64,000 bases of DNA, from positions 496,001 to 560,000 of the forward strand of contig NZ_JAFEVL010000048.1 in the NCBI RefSeq assembly GCF_016901135.1, given 5' to 3'. The position numbers and the translations under genes were made by a program. Positions 37,606 through 46,122 of this stretch are shown here, piece by piece; the stretch's first letter is position 1, and every line of letters starts with the position of its first letter. Source of the DNA: Martinezella lusitana. GTDB lineage: Bacteria > Pseudomonadota > Alphaproteobacteria > Rhizobiales > Rhizobiaceae. The notes beneath the pieces were generated by a model, which saw only the letters and a program-made list of their open reading frames with translations, was not told where the DNA came from and searched no databases.

Positions 37606-38382
37606 ATGACATTTCAACTGCTGCTCCTGCTCTTTGCCGCCGCCTTCTTCGCCGGTTTTGTCGATTCCATCGCCGGCGGCGGCGGGCTGGTCACCGTGCC
37701 TGCCATGTTGCTGACCGGCATTCCACCACTGCAGACGCTCGGCACTAACAAGGTGCAGTCGATCTGCGGCTCCGCCTCGGCAACCATCGCCTACGCCCGC
37801 CAAGGACATGTGCAGCTTCGCGAACAGCTGCCGATGGCGCTGATGGCCGTGATCGGCGGCATGCTCGGCGCGATGCTGGCGACGATCATGCCGAGCGATG
37901 TCCTGCGCATCGTCCTGCCTTTCCTGCTGATCGCCATCGCGCTCTACTTCGCCGTCAAGCCCAACCTCGGCGATGTCGAGAAGCATCGCCGCATGAGCGC
38001 AGGACTTTTCGGCGTCACCCTCGTGCCGCTGATCGGCTTCTATGACGGTGCATTCGGCCCCGGCACCGGCTCGTTCCTGATGCTGGCCTTCGTGACCCTC
38101 GCCGGCTTCGGTCTTTTAAAGGCAACGGCGCATACGAAGCTGCTGAATTTCGGCTCCAATCTCGGCGGCCTGATCGTTTTCATCTTTTCCGGCGTCATTC
38201 TCTGGAAGGTGGGCCTCATCATGGGGCTTGGCCAATTCCTCGGCGCACAAGCGGGCTCGCGGCTGGCCATGCGCATCGGTGCCAAGCTGATCAAGCCATT
38301 GCTCGTCGTCGTCTGCATCGCCTTCGCGGTCAAGCTTCTTGCGGACCCGACCCATCCCGCGCGGGTCTGGCTCGGGCTGTAG
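37606..38382 (+). CDS. TSUP (TauE/SafE) family permease
   Basis: A 258-residue membrane protein with seven or eight hydrophobic segments. AGFVDSIAGGGGLVTVPA (about 16-33) and the repeated GAFGPGTGSF pattern define the family, whose members move sulfonates, sulfite or other small organic anions. The gene is divergent from cobE with a shared spacer of about 160 bases. ATG 37606 has no strong ribosome site; an in-frame TTG at 37597 is an alternative. Its presence among cob genes could mean supply of a precursor, but the substrate is unknown. Confidence 0.85.
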   Translation: MTFQLLLLLFAAAFFAGFVDSIAGGGGLVTVPAMLLTGIPPLQTLGTNKVQSICGSASATIAYARQGHVQLREQLPMALMAVIGGMLGAMLATIMPSDVLRIVLPFLLIAIALYFAVKPNLGDVEKHRRMSAGLFGVTLVPLIGFYDGAFGPGTGSFLMLAFVTLAGFGLLKATAHTKLLNFGSNLGGLIVFIFSGVILWKVGLIMGLGQFLGAQAGSRLAMRIGAKLIKPLLVVVCIAFAVKLLADPTHPARVWLGL

Positions 38383-38448
38383 CATTCGGCATCTTTGATT
38401 ACCTCCGACGTAATTGATAGTGGTTTGGGGCTCGCCCATGATCGCCCT

Positions 38449-38465
38449 GCCTGAACGGTTCAGGC
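38449..38465. promoter_or_regulatory. perfect palindrome before the SnoaL/XRE operon
   Basis: GCCTGAAC-G-GTTCAGGC is an 8-1-8 perfect inverted repeat that ends 6 bases before the AAGGAG ribosome site. The second gene of the unit is an XRE regulator, so this may be its own operator. The same sequence could also form a hairpin in the leader. Confidence 0.5.
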
Positions 38466-38484
38466 GATCCAAAGGAGTTGACCG

Positions 38485-38850
38485 ATGACCGATGCCACCA
38501 CCATTGCCGAACGTTATATTGCCATCTGGAACGAGGCCGATGCCGAGCGCCGGCGTGCGCTCATCGCTGAAGCATGGACTGAAACCTGCAGCTATATCGA
38601 CCCGCTGATGCGTGCCGACGATCGCGAGCAGATCCACGCGCTGGTCACGGCAGCGCACGAGCGGTTCCCCGGCTTCTGTTTCACGCTGACGACAGACGGT
38701 GACCGCCATGGCGACAATCTCCGCTTCTCCTGGGGCTTTGGCCCGGTCGATGCCGAACCGCTGATCAAGGGCACGGATTTCGCCATTCTCGAGGGCGACC
38801 GGCTGAAGTCCGTTCACGGCTTCATCGATCAGCTGCCGGTGGCCGCATGA
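38485..38850 (+). CDS. SnoaL-like / NTF2-fold protein
   Basis: A 121-residue alpha+beta barrel protein. IAERYIAIWNEADAERRRAL is the usual first helix, CSYIDPLMRADDREQIHALV the pocket region, and LEGDRLKSVHGFID the last strand. NTF2-fold proteins bind or isomerise small hydrophobic ligands; this subfamily is not characterised. AAGGAG lies 8 bases before the ATG. It overlaps the next gene, an XRE regulator, by 4 bases, suggesting the regulator senses or controls this protein's ligand. Confidence 0.82.
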   Translation: MTDATTIAERYIAIWNEADAERRRALIAEAWTETCSYIDPLMRADDREQIHALVTAAHERFPGFCFTLTTDGDRHGDNLRFSWGFGPVDAEPLIKGTDFAILEGDRLKSVHGFIDQLPVAA

Positions 38851-39650
38851 TGACGACGGCCCGCTCTCTCGGCGACCATCTGCGCGAATGGCGGCAACGC
38901 CGCCGTTTGAGCCAGCTGGAATTCGCCCTCGAAGCCGATATATCGCAACGACATCTCAGCTTCATCGAGAGCGGGCGCTCGCTTCCCAGCCGTGAGATGC
39001 TGATGCATCTCGCCGAGCGGCTGGGCGTGCCATTGCGCGAACGCAACCCGATGCTTCTCTCGGCGGGATTTGCGCCCGTGTTTCCCGAACGCAAGCTGGA
39101 CGATCCCGCCCTTGCGCCGGCGCGCCGCGCCATCGACCTGCTGTTGAAAGGGCACGAGCCCTTTCCGGCATTGGCGATTGACCGTCACTGGACGCTGGTC
39201 GCCGCCAACGCCGCGGTCGCACCGCTGCTGGCCGGCATCGCCGATATCTCGCTCGCCAACCCGCCCGTAAATGTCCTGAGGCTCAGTCTGCATCCGGATG
39301 GCCTCGCGCCCAGGATCGTCAATCTGCCCGAATGGCGCGGCCATCTGCTGGAGCATCTTCGCCAGCAGATCTCCGCAACGGGCGACCCCGTGCTTGTAAA
39401 ATTGCTGCACGAGCTTTCTGCCTACCCCGCACCGCAAGGACAGAAAACGGGGCCCTCAGACGGTGATTTCGCCGGCATCGCGGTGCCGCTCGAACTCCTC
39501 ACCGAGGCGGGCCGCCTCTCCCTCATCTCGACAACCACCATCTTCGGAACGCCGGTCGATGTGACATTGTCGGAGCTGGCGATCGAATCCTTCTTTCCCG
39601 CAGACCCGCATACCGCCGAACTGCTGAAGACGATGATTCCGATCGGCTGA
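38847..39650 (+). CDS. XRE regulator with MmyB-like ligand-binding domain
   Basis: A 267-residue repressor-type regulator. Residues about 8-62 form the HTH (RLSQLEFALEADISQRHLSF, then ESGRSLPSREMLMHLAERLG). The rest (about 90-260) is the MmyB-like PAS-related ligand domain: WTLVAANAAVAPLLAGIADI and NVLRLSLHPDGLAPRIVNLP. Such proteins often bind fatty-acid-like ligands and control the adjacent gene. It is translationally coupled to the SnoaL-like gene and ends 16 bases from the convergent cobO stop. Confidence 0.9.
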   Translation: MMTTARSLGDHLREWRQRRRLSQLEFALEADISQRHLSFIESGRSLPSREMLMHLAERLGVPLRERNPMLLSAGFAPVFPERKLDDPALAPARRAIDLLLKGHEPFPALAIDRHWTLVAANAAVAPLLAGIADISLANPPVNVLRLSLHPDGLAPRIVNLPEWRGHLLEHLRQQISATGDPVLVKLLHELSAYPAPQGQKTGPSDGDFAGIAVPLELLTEAGRLSLISTTTIFGTPVDVTLSELAIESFFPADPHTAELLKTMIPIG

Positions 39651-39666
39651 GTGGCCTCGCCGCCGA

Positions 39667-40311
39667 TCAGAATTCGACGCCCGGCTGCCCTTTGATGCCG
39701 GAGCGGAACGGATGCTTGATCAGCTCCATCTCGGTGACGAGATCGGCGATCTCGATCAGCTCTTCCTTGGCGTTACGGCCCGTCAGGACCACATGCGTCA
39801 TATAAGGCTTTTCGGCCTTCAGGAATTCCAGCACTTCGTTGAGGTCGAGATAATCGTAGCGCAGGGCGATGTTGATTTCATCAAGCAACACCATTGAGTT
39901 ACGCTCGTCGCGGATCAGATCCTTGGCCTTTTCCCAGGCCACCCCCGCCGCCGCCACGTCGCGGGCGCGATCCTGGGTCTCCCAGGTGAACCCCTCACCC
40001 ATGGTATGAAACTGGCAGACATCGGAAAAATGCTTTTCGATCAGGTCACGCTCGCCCGTCCACATCGCCCCCTTGATGAACTGCACCACGGCACAAGGCT
40101 TTCCATGTGCGATATGGCGGAAGATCATGCCGAAAGCGGCTGACGATTTTCCCTTGCCCTTGCCGGTATGGACGATGATCAGGCCCTTCTCGTCCGTCTT
40201 GGTCGCCATGATCTTGTCGCGCGCCGCCTTCTTCTTGGCCATCTTGTCGGCATGGCGAGCATCATCGTTCTTCGGTGCGTCAGCGCCCGTTTCGGCCAAT
40301 TCGTCGCTCAT
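39667..40311 (-). CDS. cobO: CobO, cob(I)yrinic acid a,c-diamide adenosyltransferase
   Basis: A 214-residue CobA/CobO/BtuR-type enzyme that transfers adenosyl from ATP to cob(I)yrinic acid a,c-diamide. IIVHTGKGKGKSSAAFG is the P-loop; VVQFIKGAMWTGERDLIEK and VLLDEINIALRYDYLDLNEV are family blocks. The N-terminal 35 residues are charged and probably flexible. ATG 40311 overlaps the cupin stop by 4 bases and has GGGAGA upstream. It is the last gene of the riboswitch-led operon. Confidence 0.95.
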   Translation of the reverse strand: MSDELAETGADAPKNDDARHADKMAKKKAARDKIMATKTDEKGLIIVHTGKGKGKSSAAFGMIFRHIAHGKPCAVVQFIKGAMWTGERDLIEKHFSDVCQFHTMGEGFTWETQDRARDVAAAGVAWEKAKDLIRDERNSMVLLDEINIALRYDYLDLNEVLEFLKAEKPYMTHVVLTGRNAKEELIEIADLVTEMELIKHPFRSGIKGQPGVEF

Positions 40312-40907
40312 TGCGTTCTCCCTGATATGATCGATTTCTGTGCCAGCGGCCCGCTTCGCCAGAGGTAGAGCGCCACCAGCGGCATAGTTTCGGTCTGCAT
40401 GGCGTGGCGGATGTTCGACGGGTGGTGGATCACCTCGCCCGACCAGCGCGGCAGGAAAGGCTGGGCATCCTTGCTCCACTGCGAACCGTCGGTCAGCGGA
40501 ATATAGATTTCCTCGGCCTGATGATGGTGATCTGGATAGTGCACTCCCGGACCTAGCAGCAGGAAGCCGCCGGCCATGTCATCGCTCGAGAAATGGCCAC
40601 GCGTGCCGAAGAGTTCGACCCAGCCGTATCTTTCCAAGAAATCCGCCCCGAAATCGGTGATGCTGTAGGTCTGGGCCCAATGCAGTATACCGGCGGCATC
40701 GCGAAGGCTATTAAACAGGCTCGCCTCGGCCTCACCGCCCGGCCTGCGCAGCTCACGAAGATAGGCAACCACAGGCAGATCGCACGGCGCAAGCGACCGC
40801 TCCTCCATCGGCCACTGGAAGCCCTCGATGAAATGCCTCAGCATCGGATCGCTGCGCGACAAGAGATAGTCGCGGAAGGCAGCCAGAAGGTCCTCGACCG
40901 CACTCAC
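40308..40907 (-). CDS. DMSP-lyase-like cupin between cobN and cobO
   Basis: A 199-residue protein with a C-terminal cupin. GVHYPDHHHQAEEIYIPLTD (about 121-140) has the clustered His, Glu and Tyr of DddQ/DddL-type (DLL) cupins, and EVIHHPSNIRHAM supplies the second metal motif. The N-terminal 100 residues are helical, as in DddQ. Sequence supports the fold, not DMSP cleavage; homologues exist in bacteria that never meet DMSP. It overlaps cobN and cobO by 4 bases each, so it is made with the cobalt insertion and adenosylation enzymes. A cobalt- or corrin-related role is inference. Confidence 0.82.
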   Translation of the reverse strand: MSAVEDLLAAFRDYLLSRSDPMLRHFIEGFQWPMEERSLAPCDLPVVAYLRELRRPGGEAEASLFNSLRDAAGILHWAQTYSITDFGADFLERYGWVELFGTRGHFSSDDMAGGFLLLGPGVHYPDHHHQAEEIYIPLTDGSQWSKDAQPFLPRWSGEVIHHPSNIRHAMQTETMPLVALYLWRSGPLAQKSIISGRTQ

Positions 40908-43900
40908 GCCGCAGCCTCCTTGCCCGGTTTCAGGCTTTCCAGATCGAAGCGCGCCGAGTTGCTTCTCGGCGTCCAGAGATTGCGATCGATCGCCTCAAGC
41001 AGACGCTCGTTCAAGTCGCGCAGGGCCGCCGGATTTTTCTCCGCCATGAAATCGCGCACTCGCTGATCGACCACGAAGGCCTGGTAGACCGCCTCGAAAT
41101 GATGGTTGCGGACGGCCCCGGTCGTTGCCGCAAACGCGAAGAGATAATCGACGGTCGCCGCGATCTCGAAGGCGCCCTTGTAGCCATGGCGCATGACGCC
41201 ATCGATCCATTTCGGATTGACGACACGCCCGCGCACCACCCGGCCGATCTCCTCTTCCAGCGAGCGGATGACAGGCTTTTCCGGCCGCGAATGATCATTG
41301 TGATAGATCGATGGGCGGGCGCCGGCGAGCTGTTCGGCAGCGGCGGCCATGCCGCCCTCGAATTGATAATAGTCATCGCTATCGAGCAGGTCATGCTCGC
41401 GATTGTCCTGGTTCTGCACGACCGCCTGGATCGAGCGCAATCGCTCCTCGAAGACACCGCGCTCCGCCCTTCCTTCCTCGCCGGCGCCATAGGCGTAGCT
41501 TCCCCAGACGAGATAGGCTTCGGCAAGATCCGCGCGCCGCTCCCATCCCTTCTCGTCGATGAGCGCCTGGAGGCCAGCTCCGTAAGCGCCGGGTTTCGAA
41601 CCGAAGATGCGATAGCCGGCTCGGCGGCTTGCCGAGGCCGTGTCCAAACCGGCCGCTTCGAGCCGCGCGATCTCACCGCGCATGCGGGCTGCGATCGGAT
41701 TATCCGTCGCATCCTCCTCGAGCGCCCCGACAGCCCGGATCGCCTTGTCGAACAAAGCGATCTGCTCGGGAAATGCATCGCGGAAGAAACCGGAGATGCG
41801 CAGCGTGACGTCGACGCGTGGCCGCCTGAGCATTGCGGGCGGGATGATCTCGTAGCCGGTGACGCGCCGCGAGGTCATGTCCCAGACCGGCTTGACGCCG
41901 ATCAGCGCCAGCGCCTGCGCGATATCATCGCCGCCGGTGCGCATGTTCGACGTGCCCCAGGCGGTCAGACCAAAGGAAACGGGCCATTCGCCATGGTCCT
42001 GAACATAACGGCGGATCAGCAGCTCGGCGGATTTTTTGCCAAGTTCATAGGCCGCCGGCGTCGGCACGGCACGACTATCCACCGAATAGAAATTCCGCCC
42101 GGTCGGCAGCACATCCGGCCTGCCCCGCGTCGGCGCGCCGGACGGGCCCGGCGGCACGAAACGCCCGTCGAGACCCTTTAGCAAGGCAGCGATTTCCGCA
42201 TCGCCGCAAGCGAGGATAGACGGCTTCAGTCGGGTTTCGATTTCGGCGAGAACCGCGCTTGTATGGGACCAGCTCTCGGGACATGCAATCTCGCCAGCAA
42301 CGAATTTCGCCGCCAGAAGTTCGATGCGTTCGACAGTATCGCCTTGCGTGCGCCAGGGGTCCTCAGAAATGCTGGCAAGAATGCTGGAGTGCTTGCCGGT
42401 CCAATCAGCCGCCATATCGCAATCCAAGGGATCGAATGGCTTTTGCGGAGAGATACCCCCCTCTGTCAGCTCTGCTGACATCTCTCCCACGAGGGGGGAG
42501 ATTATTGGGAGTATGCCGCTCCCCTCTCCCAAATTGTCGCCCACAATATCAACGGAAACGATGTCTACTTGAGGCGATGAAGCGCCGCGGGCAGACAATC
42601 TCCCCCCCTGTGAGGGAGATGTCGCGAGAGGTCCGAAGGACGAGGGGGGTATCGCACTCTCAGCGAATTCCACACCCTCCAACGCATCCCGCGCAATCGC
42701 CCGCTGCAGGCTCTGATCACCGCCCTCACCCAAACCTCTGGGAACCCGCGCCAGCGCCACCGTCAGATCCGTCAACAGCCGTCCGGACGGCGAAACACCG
42801 AAGATATGCAGGCCGTCGCGGATCTGCATCTCCTTGAGATCGCAGAGATAGGCGTCGAGTTTCTTCAACGCCTCATCCTCGCCCTCACCCTTGGCGATGC
42901 CGGCATCCTGATCGAGGCCGATATCAGCGACGAGGTGTAGGATTTGCTTGCGCAGCAGCCGGATACGGCGCGGGTCGCCGCCAGACGCCTCGTAATATTC
43001 ATCGACAAGCGCTTCCAGATCCTTCAACGGACCGTAGCTTTCAGCGCGCGTCAGCGGCGGCGTCAGATGGTCGATGATCACAGCGCTCGTGCGGCGCTTG
43101 GCCTGCGTGCCTTCGCCGGGATCGTTGACGATGAACGGATAGAGATTGGGCGTCGGCCCGAGGATCGCCTCGGGATAGCAGTTTTCGGAGAGTGCCAGCG
43201 CCTTGCCCGGCAGCCATTCGAGATTGCCGTGCTTGCCCATATGGATGACGGCATGCGCATCGAAAGATCGGCGCAGGAAGGCATAGAAGGCAAGATAGCC
43301 ATGCGGCGGTACCAGATCCGGAGAATGATAGCTCTCCTTCGGATCGATATTGTAGCCGCGCGCCGGTTGAATGCCGACGAGCACATTACCGAAACGGGCA
43401 AACGGCAGGGCAAAAGCGCCCTCCCGCGCATAAGGGTCCGTCTCCGGATCGCCCCAGCGCGTGGTGATCTCATCCTGAATCCGCTCGGGAAGAGATGAGA
43501 AGAAATCCTTGTATTCACTGAAGGAAAGCGTCTCGCGAACCAGCCTGCCGTCATGACCGGAATTTGTGGGACCATCCGTCAGGTGCCGGATCAGCGCGTC
43601 GCCATCAGCGGGTAGATCGGCAACGGGATAGCCTGCCGCCTGCATCGCTCTCAAGACCTCGATCGTGCCGGCGGGGGTATCCGACCCGACGCCATTGCCC
43701 AAGCGTCCGTCCCGATTCGGATAATTCGCCATGACAAGTGCCACGCGACGATCCCGCGGCCGCGCATTGCGCAATCGCGCCCAGCTCGCGGCCAGTCGCG
43801 CCGTATAGCGCATGCGATCATCAGACGGTTCGCTGGCAACGATGTTCGCCTCGACCCGCTCGTCGTACCGCGCCGCCGCCTTGAACGATACGGCGCGGGC

Positions 43901-45058
43901 GAGCACACGTCCGTCGACCTCCGGGAGCGCAACATTCATGCCGAGATCGCGCGCCGAAAGTCCCTGCGACGACGCCTCCCAGGCTTCCTTGGACGAAGCA
44001 GAGAAGATTGCCTGCAGGACGATTGCCTCGCCTGACTCGAGAACAGTCGCCTGTCGGTCCGCGCCCGGTGCAGAAACCGCAAAGCCCGTCGTGTTGACGA
44101 CGACATCCGGCTTCAGCTCGGCAAAAACACTCTCCAGAATGCCGACGGATACCGCATCCTTCAAACTGTAAGCGAACACCGGCAACGGCCGCATGCCCTC
44201 TGCGATGAGCGCACGCATCATCGCTTCGACAGGCTTGGTTTCACCGCTCTGGACAAGCGCGCGATAGAAGGAAACGGCGACGGTCGGGGGTTCGATATCC
44301 GCTACCCGCTCCACTCCCTGTAACGCCCCCTCACCCGGCGCTCCTTCGATAAACTCAGGAGCGCCACCCTCTCCCCGCTGGGGCGAGGGTAAGTTCACCG
44401 CACTCTCAACACTCCCCTTCCCCCCCAGGGGAGAAGGTGCCCGAAGGGCGAATGAGGGGGTGCTTCCACACGACGCAGAAACACTCCTCCATTCCTCAAT
44501 CCCGATCGCGCCCCTGCCCGGCCACCAGATCCCGGCCTTCATCAAGGGCGCGGCGGGCATCGGCTTTTCCGCCCCCGACAGCATCGCCTCGGCATAGGCG
44601 AGAAACGCCCTGGAGTTCGCCTCCCCGCCCTCGATCAGATAGGACCAGAGCGCATTGAGATCATCGAGCGCGACGTTGGAGAAAGGTGTCAGCCCGGGAT
44701 CGGGTTTCGAATCTCCGGGCAGCACCGCAATCGATGCACCATGGCGCGCGGCGCAGGCATGCAACGCCTCCAACGCATAATGGAAATAGCTCGCACCTCC
44801 GAGCGCCCGCACGATGATCAGCTTCGCATGCCGTGCGGTGCGCTCGATATAGGTATCGACCGACATCGGATGCTTCAGCCTCATCAGGCTCGCAAGCCGC
44901 AGGGAACAGGCGGCCTCGCCTTGCCTGTGTGCAGCGGCAATCGCCGCAAGCTCGGTATCGGCCGCCGACAGGAAGAGGATATCGCCCGGCGACTGGCCGA
45001 GATCGATCGCCTCCTCGCCGTCGCTGATCGTTCCCTTCTGGGCTAGGAGGAGATGCAT
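40904..45058 (-). CDS. cobN: CobN, cobaltochelatase large subunit, with two repeat-derived inserts
   Basis: The large subunit of the ATP-dependent cobalt chelatase (with CobS and CobT, not in this window). It binds hydrogenobyrinic acid a,c-diamide and inserts cobalt. MGKHGNLEWLPGKALALSEN (from 43239 down) and WGTSNMRTGGDDIAQALALI (near 41950) are strongly conserved. At 1384 residues it is about 100 longer than the usual 1275 or so. The excess lies at about residues 197-248 and 797-873, both encoded by palindromic repeat DNA and rich in Gly/Ser/Pro. The frame is open throughout and flanking motifs are intact, so the protein is probably active. Nine bases separate it from cobW. Confidence 0.96.
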   Translation of the reverse strand: MHLLLAQKGTISDGEEAIDLGQSPGDILFLSAADTELAAIAAAHRQGEAACSLRLASLMRLKHPMSVDTYIERTARHAKLIIVRALGGASYFHYALEALHACAARHGASIAVLPGDSKPDPGLTPFSNVALDDLNALWSYLIEGGEANSRAFLAYAEAMLSGAEKPMPAAPLMKAGIWWPGRGAIGIEEWRSVSASCGSTPSFALRAPSPLGGKGSVESAVNLPSPQRGEGGAPEFIEGAPGEGALQGVERVADIEPPTVAVSFYRALVQSGETKPVEAMMRALIAEGMRPLPVFAYSLKDAVSVGILESVFAELKPDVVVNTTGFAVSAPGADRQATVLESGEAIVLQAIFSASSKEAWEASSQGLSARDLGMNVALPEVDGRVLARAVSFKAAARYDERVEANIVASEPSDDRMRYTARLAASWARLRNARPRDRRVALVMANYPNRDGRLGNGVGSDTPAGTIEVLRAMQAAGYPVADLPADGDALIRHLTDGPTNSGHDGRLVRETLSFSEYKDFFSSLPERIQDEITTRWGDPETDPYAREGAFALPFARFGNVLVGIQPARGYNIDPKESYHSPDLVPPHGYLAFYAFLRRSFDAHAVIHMGKHGNLEWLPGKALALSENCYPEAILGPTPNLYPFIVNDPGEGTQAKRRTSAVIIDHLTPPLTRAESYGPLKDLEALVDEYYEASGGDPRRIRLLRKQILHLVADIGLDQDAGIAKGEGEDEALKKLDAYLCDLKEMQIRDGLHIFGVSPSGRLLTDLTVALARVPRGLGEGGDQSLQRAIARDALEGVEFAESAIPPSSFGPLATSPSQGGRLSARGASSPQVDIVSVDIVGDNLGEGSGILPIISPLVGEMSAELTEGGISPQKPFDPLDCDMAADWTGKHSSILASISEDPWRTQGDTVERIELLAAKFVAGEIACPESWSHTSAVLAEIETRLKPSILACGDAEIAALLKGLDGRFVPPGPSGAPTRGRPDVLPTGRNFYSVDSRAVPTPAAYELGKKSAELLIRRYVQDHGEWPVSFGLTAWGTSNMRTGGDDIAQALALIGVKPVWDMTSRRVTGYEIIPPAMLRRPRVDVTLRISGFFRDAFPEQIALFDKAIRAVGALEEDATDNPIAARMRGEIARLEAAGLDTASASRRAGYRIFGSKPGAYGAGLQALIDEKGWERRADLAEAYLVWGSYAYGAGEEGRAERGVFEERLRSIQAVVQNQDNREHDLLDSDDYYQFEGGMAAAAEQLAGARPSIYHNDHSRPEKPVIRSLEEEIGRVVRGRVVNPKWIDGVMRHGYKGAFEIAATVDYLFAFAATTGAVRNHHFEAVYQAFVVDQRVRDFMAEKNPAALRDLNERLLEAIDRNLWTPRSNSARFDLESLKPGKEAAA
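42440..42670. repeat. repeat insert 2 inside cobN
   Basis: Contains CCCCCCTCTGTCAGCTCTGC, ATCTCTCCCACGAGGGGGGA, a spacer with CTCCCCTCTCCCAAATTG, then ATCTCCCCCCCTGTGAGGGA and GTCCGAAGGACGAGG. These are inverted GAGGGGGGA / TCCCCCC units that occur between genes in rhizobia. Encoded residues (for example LATSPSQGGRLSARGASSPQ) lie between RAIARDALEGVEF and FDPLDCDMA, which should be close together in CobN. The length keeps the frame. Confidence 0.8.
44315..44470. repeat. repeat insert 1 inside cobN
   Basis: Contains CTCCTTCGATAAACTCAGGA, CCTCTCCCCGCTGGGGCGAG, CTTCCCCCCCAGGGGAGAAG and GCCCGAAGGGCGAATGAGGG: short inverted units joined head to tail. Encoded residues (LRAPSPLGGKGSVESAVNLP and so on) break CobN between IGIEEWRSVSA and PPTVAVSFYRALV. 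The first unit is a cousin of those in uvrB (13260) and at 16791. Confidence 0.8.
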
Positions 45059-45067
45059 GGCTTTACC

Positions 45068-46117
45068 TTAGACCAGCGCTTCGATCGCCTTGCGCACGAT
45101 CCCTTCGTCCATCTCGTGCAGGCCGATCACGACCAGACGCGTCGCGCGCTCCTCGCCGGGCACCCAGGCACGGTCGAAATAATTGTCGATGCGGCTGCCG
45201 ACGGCCTGTACCTGCAGGCGCATCGGCTTGCCGGGCACATCCACGAAGCCCTTGAGACGCAGGACATCATGTTGCGAAATCACGCTCTTTAGGGCTTCGA
45301 TGAAGGCGGCCGGGTCGGCAATAGGCCCAAGCTCGACGACGAAGCTGTCGAATTCGTCGTGATCGTGCGGCGTGCCGTCTTCGTGTTCCAGCTCATGATG
45401 CGATTTGCGGTTGGCGATATCGCCCTCGGTACCAATGCCGAGGCCGAGCAGGATGGCGGCCGGCACATCGCCGTTCTTCGCCTCGATGATCGTCGGCTTG
45501 CGGACGGTGCGTGACGCAACTTCGGCACGCACGCGGCCAAGGCCGGCGACGTCGATCAGGTCAGTCTTGTTAAGGACGATCAGATCGGCGCAGGTGAGCT
45601 GATCTTCGAACAGTTCCTCGATCGGGCTTTCATGATCGAGCGAATCGTCCTCGACACGGCGGGCTTCGACAGCATCATGATCGTCGGCGAAGCGGCCGGC
45701 GGCAACGGCGGCGCTATCGACCACGGTAATGACGCCGTCGACGGTAACGTGGGTGCGGATGTCAGGCCAGTTGAAGGCAGCGACCAGCGGCTGCGGCAGC
45801 GCCAGGCCCGAGGTCTCGATGACGATATGATCCGGGCGTACGTCACGCTCCAAAAGCTTCGTCATGGTCGGGATGAAATCATCAGCGACGGTGCAGCAGA
45901 TGCAGCCGTTGGTCAGCTCGATGATATCGTCCTCTGTGCAGTTCTCCGCGCCGCAGCCCTTGAGCACGTCGCCGTCGACACCGAGATCGCCGAACTCGTT
46001 GATGATGAGGGCGATCTTCTTGCCGCCGGCATTCTGCAACAGGTTGCGGATCATCGTCGTTTTGCCGGCTCCCAGAAAGCCGGTGATGACGGTGGCGGGA
46101 ATCTTTGCCTGGTTCAT
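45068..46117 (-). CDS. cobW: CobW, cobalamin-pathway G3E GTPase
   Basis: A 349-residue metal-handling GTPase thought to deliver cobalt for CobN. ITGFLGAGKTTMIRNLL holds Walker A, ELTNGCICCTVADDFIP the CxCC metal motif, and DLIVLNKTDLID base recognition. A His/Asp-rich stretch (SHHELEHEDGTPHDHDEFDS) lies at about 240-259. The start at 46117 is favoured because AAGGG is 8 bases upstream; an ATG at 46123 overlapping the cobP stop (TGATG) is an alternative. It differs from the zinc-linked COG0523 gene at 22.8 kb by this context and the His stretch. Confidence 0.94.
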   Translation of the reverse strand: MNQAKIPATVITGFLGAGKTTMIRNLLQNAGGKKIALIINEFGDLGVDGDVLKGCGAENCTEDDIIELTNGCICCTVADDFIPTMTKLLERDVRPDHIVIETSGLALPQPLVAAFNWPDIRTHVTVDGVITVVDSAAVAAGRFADDHDAVEARRVEDDSLDHESPIEELFEDQLTCADLIVLNKTDLIDVAGLGRVRAEVASRTVRKPTIIEAKNGDVPAAILLGLGIGTEGDIANRKSHHELEHEDGTPHDHDEFDSFVVELGPIADPAAFIEALKSVISQHDVLRLKGFVDVPGKPMRLQVQAVGSRIDNYFDRAWVPGEERATRLVVIGLHEMDEGIVRKAIEALV

Positions 46118-46122
46118 ATGCA

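Noticed and set aside
41099..42181. 360-codon frame antisense to cobN
   Set aside because: Shadow of the cobN reading frame; low-complexity and without motifs.
42440..42670. CRISPR-like pattern from repeated G/C-rich units in cobN
   Set aside because: Units are inverted, unequal in length and without regular spacers; they fit palindromic intergenic repeats, not a CRISPR array.
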